This document shows, piece by piece, positions 1 to 5,517 of a DNA stretch of 18,833 nt. Under the pieces are notes generated by a model. It made no database searches and had not been told where the DNA came from. It was given only the letters and a program-made list of their open reading frames with translations. Positions within the stretch are counted from its first letter, which is position 1. Each line of letters starts with the position of its first letter. The translations under genes were made by a program, and so were the position numbers. The stretch spans positions 1-18,833 of the forward strand of contig CAJURU010000044.1 in the NCBI GenBank assembly GCA_910588845.1, in the 5' to 3' direction. The stretch is from an uncultured Lachnospiraceae bacterium (lineage in GTDB: Bacteria; Bacillota; Clostridia; Lachnospirales; Lachnospiraceae).

Positions 1-60
1 AAGTTTGTTATTTTTTAAATTTACCTCTTGACAAAAGTCACTTCATAACGGAGGAAAGAC

Positions 61-525
61 ATGAAATATGTAAAGGCAACATCTGACATGGTAAATGGAA
101 TTTTCCATGTTTTACATACGGCTATTAAAACAGTATATCCTAAGTATTATCCAAAAGAAGTAGTGGATTTCTTTTGTAAACATCATAGTAAAGAACATAT
201 CTTAGAAGGAATAGCGTCTGGGAATATGGGAGTGTTGGTATACAACGATGTAATTGTCGGGACAGGTTGTTTTGATGGCAATCATATAACGGGTGTATAT
301 GTGTTGCCCTCTTATCAAAATCAAGGTTGTGGTTCGCATATTATGGATTGTTTGGAGAAGGAAATTGACAGAATGTATGATAAGGTTGTTTTAGACGCTT
401 CACTTCCAGCAGCGTGTTTATATGAACATAGAGGTTATAAAACGGTGGGGCATGGGATATATGAACTGGAAAATGATGTGAAGTTAGTTTATGAGATTAT
501 GGAGAAAAAATGGAAAGCAGATTAA
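61..525 (+). CDS. GNAT family N-acetyltransferase (first of three)
   Basis: A 154-residue single-domain GNAT protein, expected to move an acetyl group from acetyl-CoA to an amine in the cytosol; the substrate cannot be told. The acetyl-CoA binding loop is seen as QNQGCGSHI (about residues 86-94), following the strand ITGVYVLP. The C-terminal strand-helix motif is ACLYEHRGYKTVG (about 118-130). Length is normal for the family. The start is supported by GGAGG about 8 bases upstream. A TTGACA lies at 28-33 but has no -10 box at the right distance, so the promoter may lie outside the window. It is followed after a short gap by two more GNAT genes on the same strand, probably one transcript. Confidence 0.9.
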   Translation: MKYVKATSDMVNGIFHVLHTAIKTVYPKYYPKEVVDFFCKHHSKEHILEGIASGNMGVLVYNDVIVGTGCFDGNHITGVYVLPSYQNQGCGSHIMDCLEKEIDRMYDKVVLDASLPAACLYEHRGYKTVGHGIYELENDVKLVYEIMEKKWKAD

Positions 526-554
526 AATACGATACGCTTGAGAGGTGTTGGAAA

Positions 555-1073
555 ATGAAATGCAGAATAAGGAAATGGGAGTTATCCGATGCAAAAAATT
601 TAGCTGTGGCTCTGTCAAACAAAAAAGTACAAGATAATCTTCGTGACGGCTTACCCTATCCTTATACCGAGCAGGACGGGAAAGATTTTATTTCTGATAT
701 GCTTTCCGCAGATGAAAATGAAACCTTTGCTTTTGCTATTACAGTAGATAACATAGCGATTGGCAGCATAGGCATTTTTCGTCAGGGCAATATTCATAGA
801 CAAACCGCCGAGTTGGGATACTATGTTGCCGAGGAATATTGGGGTAAAGGCATTATGACCGAAGCTGTCAAGCAAATATGTGAATATATTTTTAGTGAAA
901 GCGACATTATCCGTATTTATGCCGAGCCATTTGCCTATAATAAAGCATCTTGCAGAGTACTTGAAAAAGCGGGATTTCAATATGAGGGTACATTGAGAAG
1001 TAATGCAGTGAAGAATGGTAAGGTAATTGATATGAAAATGTACTCTTTATTAAAAGAAGTAATAAAGGAGTAA
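555..1073 (+). CDS. GNAT N-acetyltransferase, RimJ/RimL type
   Basis: A GNAT acetyltransferase of the RimJ/RimL branch, about 172 residues from the start chosen here. The acetyl-CoA loop is in YWGKGIMTEAVKQ, and the typical C-terminal signature NKASCRVLEKAGFQYEGTLR follows. The RimJ/RimL branch acetylates protein N-termini or small amines including antibiotics; which applies here cannot be read from the sequence. The frame stays open back to an ATG at 510, inside the preceding gene. The ATG at 555 is preferred because GAGGTG (542-547) stands at proper spacing and the protein then begins with the family-like strand CRIRKWELSDA. It ends 2 bases before the third GNAT gene, so the two are probably translationally coupled. 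Confidence 0.9.
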   Translation: MKCRIRKWELSDAKNLAVALSNKKVQDNLRDGLPYPYTEQDGKDFISDMLSADENETFAFAITVDNIAIGSIGIFRQGNIHRQTAELGYYVAEEYWGKGIMTEAVKQICEYIFSESDIIRIYAEPFAYNKASCRVLEKAGFQYEGTLRSNAVKNGKVIDMKMYSLLKEVIKE

Positions 1074-1075
1074 GT

Positions 1076-1546
1076 ATGGATTATCAAATTAGGAAAATCA
1101 GAGAAAATGAATATCCAATATTATCTGATTTTCTATATGAAGCAATTTTTATTCCAGAGGGAATGGAAAAGCCACCAAAATCTATTATTGAACGGCCAGA
1201 GCTTCAAGTATATATCGAAGATTTTGGGAAAGAAGATGATTGTTGTTTCGTTGCAGAAATAAAAGAGAAGATTGTAGGCGCAGTATGGGTGCGTATTATG
1301 GATGATTACGGGCATATTGATGGTGAAACGCCATCATTTGCAATATCACTGTATGAGGAATACAGGAATTTAGGCATTGGTACAGCGCTTATGAAAGCTA
1401 TGCTGCAATTTCTGAGAGAAAAAGGGTATAAGCAAACATCTCTTTCTGTGCAGAAGGTAAATTATGCGGTTCGTATGTATCAGAAAGTGGGTTTTGAAAT
1501 CACTGACGAAAATGAAGAAGAATACATCATGGTTTGTCGGTTGTAA
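1076..1546 (+). CDS. GNAT family N-acetyltransferase (third of three)
   Basis: A 156-residue GNAT acetyltransferase. It opens with a typical first strand (YQIRKIRENEYPILSDFL). The central strand ends in FAISLYEEYRNLGIGTALM, which holds the acetyl-CoA pyrophosphate loop (R-N-L-G-I-G-T). The C-terminal motif is YAVRMYQKVGFEI. The substrate is unknown. AAAGGAG directly upstream, inside the end of the previous gene, is the ribosome site, and only 2 bases separate the two genes, so they are co-transcribed. The three GNATs differ clearly from each other, so the cluster is not a recent tandem duplication. Confidence 0.9.
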   Translation: MDYQIRKIRENEYPILSDFLYEAIFIPEGMEKPPKSIIERPELQVYIEDFGKEDDCCFVAEIKEKIVGAVWVRIMDDYGHIDGETPSFAISLYEEYRNLGIGTALMKAMLQFLREKGYKQTSLSVQKVNYAVRMYQKVGFEITDENEEEYIMVCRL

Positions 1547-1561
1547 TGTGATGAGGAGAGC

Positions 1562-1721
1562 ATGCGTAAATAGCTGGTAAGTTAGACGAAAAAGCAGTGA
1601 AGGAAGCCTTAAAATGATTATTGAGAATAATAACAATATTCTGTATAAGGCGAAAGCGGAGATAAAAGCGATAAAAGAATTGGAACACAATCCAGAAAAA
1701 TTGCTGCAACAGTTCATGTAA
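1562..1721 (+). pseudogene. small hypothetical gene broken by two single-base deletions
   Basis: GAGGAG (1553-1558) precedes ATG CGT AAA TAG, a frame that stops at once. If one A is restored in the A-run near 1568-1570 and one in the run at 1611-1614, a continuous 53-codon reading results. It joins GKLDEKAVKEALK, MIIENNNNILYKAKAEIKAI and KELEHNPEKLLQQFM, then TAA. The piece from 1614 to 1721 is still an open 35-codon frame. The restored product would be a charged, helical, cytosolic small protein; I do not recognise the family. Both lesions are in A homopolymers, so true decay and sequencing error both fit. It follows the GNAT cluster on the same strand. Confidence 0.45.
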
Positions 1722-1825
1722 TGATGAACTGCTATTTAGATTGGGATTTAGTTATTTGTGGTCGTTATTTACTGAAGGTACCCTAAAATGAAATTTTCAT
1801 GTCTTGAAGAAAACATAAAAATTTC

Positions 1826-1854
1826 TTGCGTTTTGCCTTTGGATGTGTTATATT
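1826..1854 (+). promoter_or_regulatory. sigma-A promoter of a small antisense RNA
   Basis: TTGCGT (1826-1831), a 17-base spacer, then TATATT (1849-1854). Transcription would start near 1861 and meet a hairpin plus T-rich tail at 1928-1964, giving an RNA of about 100 nt opposite the 3' end of the minus-strand toxin transcript. Confidence 0.6.
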
Positions 1855-1861
1855 ATACACA

Positions 1862-1887
1862 GAAAGGGAAAAGCCATAGAAGCGGCT
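1862..1887 (-). terminator. probable terminator of the toxin mRNA
   Basis: Read on the minus strand, AGCC (1887-1884) and GGCT (1875-1872) form a short stem with an 8-base loop followed by TTTTCCCTTT. It would end a minus-strand transcript begun near 2145, after it has crossed the whole antisense RNA. The stem is short. Confidence 0.35.
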
Positions 1888-1927
1888 CTACCCACATTAT
1901 GACAAATTATTACCTCATGCGAGGTAT

Positions 1928-1954
1928 GCCGTCACTACTGCGAATAGTGGCGGC
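1928..1954. terminator. hairpin shared by antisense RNA and toxin mRNA 3' regions
   Basis: Arms 1928-1937 and 1945-1954 form a 10-bp stem with a 7-base loop. On the plus strand it is followed by TATTTCTTTTT, so it is a good factor-independent terminator there. The toxin stop codon lies within it on the minus strand. Confidence 0.65.
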
Positions 1955-2048
1955 TATTTCTTTTTCCCTTGTAAATCTGATAAAGCAAATTCGCAAGGGC
2001 GACAATGAGTATCCCAATCTGGATTAAATCCTGATATGTAACGTATAT
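1935..2048 (-). CDS. holin-like type I toxin peptide (no canonical start codon)
   Basis: On the minus strand a frame of about 35-38 codons reads (I-Y)-VTYQDLIQIGILIVALANLL, then YQIYKGKRNSRHYSQ and stop TAG. It is one hydrophobic helix with a basic tail, matching the bacterial 'putative holin-like toxin' peptides (Hol_Tox family, TxpA-like), which insert in the membrane. No ATG, GTG or TTG precedes it in frame. ATA at 2048-2046 lies 8 bases after a strong GGAGG, while the nearby ATG (2053-2051) opens a different frame that stops after nine codons. Thus it is either translated from a non-standard start, coupled to that leader frame, or dead through loss of its start. Promoter, antisense RNA and terminators around it are all in place. 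Confidence 0.5.
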   Translation of the reverse strand: MYVTYQDLIQIGILIVALANLLYQIYKGKRNSRHYSQ

Positions 2049-2055
2049 TGCATCG

Positions 2056-2097
2056 CCCTCCTCTTTTTTTCGTCTGGAGGGCTACTTGAAACCCTCC
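2056..2097 (-). promoter_or_regulatory. toxin mRNA leader with switchable Shine-Dalgarno pairing
   Basis: On the minus strand the leader carries, in order, GGAGGG (2097-2092), CCCTCC (2081-2076) and the ribosome site GGAGGG (about 2062-2057). The middle block is a perfect complement of both outer blocks, so it can pair upstream and leave the ribosome site free, or pair downstream and hide it. Sequestration of the ribosome site is a known trait of type I toxin mRNAs; the switching here is inferred. Confidence 0.45.
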
Positions 2098-2151
2098 GAA
2101 AAAATAAGAAGGGTAAAGCCGCCTTTGGCTCTATGGATTTCCCATATCGAC

Positions 2152-2180
2152 AATATAACATTTTTTCTGCTATCAGGCAA
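2152..2180 (-). promoter_or_regulatory. sigma-A promoter of the toxin gene
   Basis: Read on the minus strand: TTGCCT (2180-2175), 17-base spacer (2174-2158), TATATT (2157-2152). Transcription would start near 2145, leaving a leader of about 80 bases before the ribosome site. Confidence 0.6.
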
Positions 2181-2377
2181 TATCCCTTTTGGCAATAAAA
2201 GGGGCGTATTGTAATCCTGCAAATTATCAACTTATGTTTACAAAATAGCGCTACACTTTGCGGGTGGGGCGTTATTTTTTTGTTAGTAGCAAGGGTTATA
2301 GATGCATAAGGCATAATGACTATTGTGTAGGAGTTTAAACGATAGATAAAGACCATTTTTTCTTTTATTATCCAGCA
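2181..2377. other. non-coding AT-rich stretch between toxin promoter and glycosyltransferase relic
   Basis: No supportable gene is seen on either strand. The only structure is a 7-bp hairpin, CCCTTTT (2184-2190) with AAAAGGG (2197-2203), lacking a T-run on either side, so it is not an obvious terminator. The minus-strand open frame that covers it is a shadow: it runs through the toxin leader and antisense to the glycosyltransferase relic. Confidence 0.4.
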
Positions 2378-3258
2378 ATCAAATTTCTGTTGACATTCTT
2401 TTGTATTCCTGCGCATGGCCACACCAATCCTATGCTGCCGGTTGCCGCTGAACTTGTCAGGTGGGGAAATGTAGTTCGCTTCTATTCGTTTGACGAATTT
2501 GAGAAGAAGATCATGGACACCGGGGCAGATTTTATATCCTGTGATTCTTTTTTGCCCAAACTGACGGAGCAAGAGGAAGCTGGCATAAAAAATGTCTCTA
2601 CTACAGAGATGACGGTGCAGGATATTCGCGTTACGCTCAGTATTTTCTAAAGTCCCGCCCCAAAAAGAGAAGGAGCGGCCGCTCATTTATGTCTCTATGG
2701 GGACGGTTATTAATGACCGGCCTGATTTTTTACCGTAAATGTATGGACGCCCTGAAAAGTATGGATGTTGATGTCATAATATCCTGCGGGGATGCGATAA
2801 ACCGCGAAGAGTTGGGGGAATTGCCGGACAATATCCAAGTGTTTCCTTATGTTGACCAGCTTGATATTCTTGCCAAAGCAGACGTCTTCATTACGCACTG
2901 CGGTATGAACAGCGTTTCCGAAAGCCTGTATATGGCTGCGCCTATGGTTCTTTATCCGCAAACGGGCGAGCAGTATGCCGTAGCGAGAAGAGTTACCGAA
3001 ATCGGTGCGGGAATTATGCTGAAGAATGATTCTACGGAAAGCTTGCGGGCAGCCGTACAAGAAATTTTGGACAATAAAGTATATGGAAATGCCGCCAAAG
3101 AATGCAGTGTAGATTTCCGTGCCTGCCCAGGTACTGCCGGCGCTGCGGAATTTACAAAAAAGAAAATATACCTGCCTGACGCGCCGCAGGGCGCGGGCTT
3201 GATGGAAATGTTATTTCATTTGACACGCGTTTGTCATTATCTTACAATAGGGATATAA
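2378..3258 (+). pseudogene. macrolide-family (MGT/YjiC-like) glycosyltransferase, internally deleted and frameshifted
   Basis: Two halves of one GT1-type UDP-sugar glycosyltransferase remain. The N-terminal part (from about 2378) has FFCIPAHGHTNPMLPVAAEL and runs to DIRVT near 2634. The C-terminal part resumes out of frame as SVFSKVPPQKEKERPLIYVS and MGTVINDRPDF, then shifts by one base in a six-T run (about 2728-2733). It continues as YRKCMDALKS up to FITHCGMNSVSESLYMAAPM, the nucleotide-sugar binding motif. Family members are near 400 residues; about 140 central residues are missing. At the N-terminus ATC (2378) stands where ATG would be expected, with no ribosome site. The last residues past about 3160 do not resemble the family. 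Relatives glycosylate macrolides or other small molecules. The copy is not functional as it stands. Confidence 0.8.
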
Positions 3259-3259
3259 T
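3220..3259 (+). promoter_or_regulatory. two overlapping sigma-A promoters with an inverted repeat
   Basis: P1 is TTGACA (3220-3225), 17 bases, TACAAT (3243-3248). P2 is TTGTCA (3231-3236), 17 bases, TATAAT (3254-3259), shifted by exactly 11 bases, about one helical turn. The two -35 boxes also form TGACA-N6-TGTCA, an inverted repeat that could be an operator. They read into the response regulator gene, leaving a leader of about 95 bases with a small hairpin (ACGCC 3317-3321 with GGCGT 3328-3332). Confidence 0.75.
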
Positions 3260-3357
3260 AACTATGCAGATTTTTGGAAAAAGTGAAATAATATTATCTG
3301 CTAAGAGAGTAGGGGGACGCCGCAAAAGGCGTTTATAGTAACCTCAGGGAGCGATAT

Positions 3358-4092
3358 ATGAAAATTGTAATATGCGATGACTGCGTGAAAGATTTACAGC
3401 GTTTGGAAAGGCTGCTGCAAAAGTACAGGGACACGGCTGCGGGAATCCATTTTGAGGTGGAAGAATTCACCGACGCTTGCCGCCTGTATGAGCGGATTTT
3501 ACAGGGGGATCAGGCAGACATTTATTTATTGGACATGATTATGTCTGAAAAAAACGGAATTGAAATTGGCAGCCTGATTCGACAGAATGGGGGCGGAGGT
3601 GTAATTATTTATGTTACCACCTCCGCTGATTTTGCGCTGGAAGCGTATGAGGTTCATGCCTCGCGTTATCTTTTAAAACCTGTCAGTGAAGAGCATTTTT
3701 TTGAGGCCATGGATTTTGCGCTTTATTATCAAAACGCCGAGAAGAATCCATTGTTTCCCGTTAAGACCAAGAATGGTACGTTGTCAGTGCCATATTCCAA
3801 AATAGAGTATATTGAAAATTATTCACGGATGCTCAATGTATTTCTGGCAGACGGGGAAAATATAAAAAGTATTTTTATCAGAAAGTCATTTGATGAGGAA
3901 ATAAAAGAAATCTCAGGGGATAGGAGTTTTCTGCGTATTCACAAATCATTTCTGATTAATATGAACCATGTAAAAAAGTTAGGGCAGGGCAATATTATAA
4001 TGGAAAGCGGCAGGCGCATTCCTGTCAGCAAGACAAGGGCAGCGGAGGTGAAAAGAGAGTATCTCCAGTTTATCTCTGAATGCTATCGGTAG
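3358..4092 (+). CDS. LytTR-family response regulator (AgrA/VirR-like)
   Basis: A 244-residue two-component regulator. The receiver domain (residues 1-120) has the acidic pair D7-D8 in IVICDD, the phospho-acceptor D59 in YLLDM, threonines at 87-88 and the conserved K107-P108. The LytTR DNA-binding domain (about 134-240) shows IEYIENYSRMLNVF, FLRIHKSFLINMNHV and IPVSKTRAAEVKREY. LytTR regulators bind pairs of short direct repeats and often control competence, virulence or bacteriocin genes; the targets here are unknown. GGGAG precedes the ATG. The kinase gene follows with an AGGAGG site just after this stop codon, so the two are one operon and a cognate pair. No autoinducer peptide gene (AgrD type) or AgrB-like protease lies next to it. 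Confidence 0.93.
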   Translation: MKIVICDDCVKDLQRLERLLQKYRDTAAGIHFEVEEFTDACRLYERILQGDQADIYLLDMIMSEKNGIEIGSLIRQNGGGGVIIYVTTSADFALEAYEVHASRYLLKPVSEEHFFEAMDFALYYQNAEKNPLFPVKTKNGTLSVPYSKIEYIENYSRMLNVFLADGENIKSIFIRKSFDEEIKEISGDRSFLRIHKSFLINMNHVKKLGQGNIIMESGRRIPVSKTRAAEVKREYLQFISECYR

Positions 4093-4103
4093 GAGGAAGG
4101 GGT

Positions 4104-5390
4104 ATGTACTATAAAAGTATATCTTATATGATAAGCCATATATTTTTGATGTTGTTCATGTATCTGTTTATCATGCGCCGCTATTCTAAGACAAGGACGG
4201 CATGCATCTGTTTTTCGTCGTTTCTTGTACTGACCTTGACAGACTGCCTGAAGCTGAATATTTTTGAGGATAGTAGTTCTTGTTATGTAGTGGTGACTGT
4301 ATTCCAGATTGTTGTGACACAGCTTACCGGCATTTTCATCTCCAGGAACAGGGACAGTAAAGTTCTGTTTATTGGTTTGAGCGCGTCCAGTTATGTGATT
4401 GCCGGGAGCGTTTCAACGGCAATCTTATTTGTCTGGACCAAAAACATAATTGTTTCCATAATTGGCGGTCTTTTCGTTCATGTTGTGATTTTAACTGTTT
4501 TATGCGTTCGGATTCGTGATATCGTACTCAGCTATCAGGAGAGGGAATCTATTCACGGCCAGTGGGAACTGTGTCTGATTCCAGTATTTTTTTATTGTAG
4601 TTTTTCTTTTCTGGCCTTTTTTCCGTATACGCTTGACGAAAATCCACGCAATATTGCCGGCGTTATCTTTTTTATCATTACCATGATTATTTCTTATGTG
4701 GTGGCTCTCCGATATCTGAAAAGTGAATCTGAGAGGGCGGAGACTTATTGGAAGAATGTATTTATCGAATCTTATGTCAGGGAGCTTGAGAAGCAGTATC
4801 ATCTTCTGGAACAGACGGAAAAGAATTTAAAAATCATGCAGCACGATATGCATCATTATTCAGGAATGATAAATTCGCTGCTGGATCAGGGGGAGTATGA
4901 TGAAATCAGAAAGCTCGCAGAATACATAAAGTCTGTTGCAGATGAAAATAAAGTAGTGAAATACTGTCATAATCTGACGGTAAATTCTATTCTCTCCCAT
5001 ATGGTGGAAAAGGCGTATTCCCTTGGCGTCACAGTGCAGTTGGAGGCCGTGGTTGCCAAAGAACTTCCTTTCAGCGATTATGAGTTTGCCGCGGTAGTTG
5101 CCAATCTGCTGGAAAATGCCATCAGCCATGTTAGCAGATTTGAGAGGAAAGATAAGCGCGTGCAAGTAAATATCCATTGTGCGGACGGGCGCGTGCTTAT
5201 CCACATGCAGAATGAGTATGAGCAGGAGATCATGCTTGACGGGGAGACGGGGCTTCCGCGCAGAGCGGCGGGGGAAGGGCACGGCTTGGGGATGCAGAGC
5301 GTGCAGGCTTTTTCGGAGAAAATAGGAGGGAATCTCGGTTGTTATTGTGAAGGAGGCATTTTCCACATTATGCTGTTTGCGAAAATTTAG
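4104..5390 (+). CDS. GHKL-domain sensor histidine kinase (AgrC-like)
   Basis: A membrane kinase of about 428 residues. The first 205 or so residues hold six to seven hydrophobic segments with no recognisable extracellular domain, as in AgrC-type peptide sensors. A helix with YVRELEKQYHLLEQTEKNLK leads to the phospho-acceptor box MQHDMHHYSGMINSLL. The ATPase domain has the N-box NLLENAIS and the G-box GEGHGLGMQSV. It should phosphorylate the LytTR regulator encoded just upstream. The ATG at 4104 is chosen because AGGAGG (4091-4096) stands 7 bases before it; the ATG at 4080 would overlap the regulator gene and lacks a site. The short D-box-like region and GHKL fold are typical of this subfamily. 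The signal sensed is unknown. Confidence 0.92.
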   Translation: MYYKSISYMISHIFLMLFMYLFIMRRYSKTRTACICFSSFLVLTLTDCLKLNIFEDSSSCYVVVTVFQIVVTQLTGIFISRNRDSKVLFIGLSASSYVIAGSVSTAILFVWTKNIIVSIIGGLFVHVVILTVLCVRIRDIVLSYQERESIHGQWELCLIPVFFYCSFSFLAFFPYTLDENPRNIAGVIFFIITMIISYVVALRYLKSESERAETYWKNVFIESYVRELEKQYHLLEQTEKNLKIMQHDMHHYSGMINSLLDQGEYDEIRKLAEYIKSVADENKVVKYCHNLTVNSILSHMVEKAYSLGVTVQLEAVVAKELPFSDYEFAAVVANLLENAISHVSRFERKDKRVQVNIHCADGRVLIHMQNEYEQEIMLDGETGLPRRAAGEGHGLGMQSVQAFSEKIGGNLGCYCEGGIFHIMLFAKI

Positions 5391-5413
5391 GTTATTTTGT
5401 GAAAAAATAGGAA

Positions 5414-5442
5414 TTAATAAACTGAGGACGGGATGATATAAT
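5414..5442 (+). promoter_or_regulatory. sigma-A promoter for the diguanylate cyclase gene
   Basis: TTAATA (5414-5419), 17-base spacer, TATAAT (5437-5442). A perfect -10 with a weak -35. The leader to the ATG at 5518 is about 70 bases and contains an inverted repeat (GCGTTT with AAACGC, about 5456-5476). It is too short for a known c-di-GMP riboswitch. Confidence 0.5.
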
Positions 5443-5517
5443 TTGACTTAAGGGGCGTTTTATTAGCGATAAACGCTGCGCTATTTTTAAGTAGATGAAA
5501 GAAAGTGATGAATTCCT

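Larger units (their letters stand above)
1861..1964 (+). ncRNA. putative antisense antitoxin RNA of a type I toxin locus
   Basis: A short RNA is predicted between the promoter at 1826-1854 and a terminator. The terminator is a 10-bp stem: GCCGTCACTA (1928-1937) pairs with TAGTGGCGGC (1945-1954) with one G-U, and a T-rich tail TATTTCTTTTT follows. The transcript contains no convincing ORF and is antisense to the last codons and 3' end of the holin-like peptide gene at 1935-2048. This fits known type I antitoxins such as RatA, which act by base pairing to the toxin mRNA. The RNA itself is inferred; only promoter, hairpin and orientation are seen. Confidence 0.5.

Noticed and set aside
28..33. 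TTGACA before the first GNAT gene as a promoter
   Set aside because: At 17 bases downstream stands the ribosome site GGAGGA, not a -10 box.
1787..1800. ATGAAATTTTCAT near-palindrome as an attachment site or transposon end
   Set aside because: No integrase, transposase or second copy is seen in the window.
1788..2027. A 79-codon plus-strand frame
   Set aside because: It covers the antisense RNA promoter, hairpin and terminator and has no ribosome site, so it is not treated as a gene.
2024..2686. A 220-codon open frame on the minus strand
   Set aside because: It runs through the toxin leader and antisense to clear glycosyltransferase motifs; its composition is not protein-like, and the ribosome site and promoter inside it belong to the small toxin frame.
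5443..5517. A c-di-GMP riboswitch before the diguanylate cyclase
   Set aside because: The leader is about 70 bases and lacks the conserved GEMM core; only a simple inverted repeat is seen.
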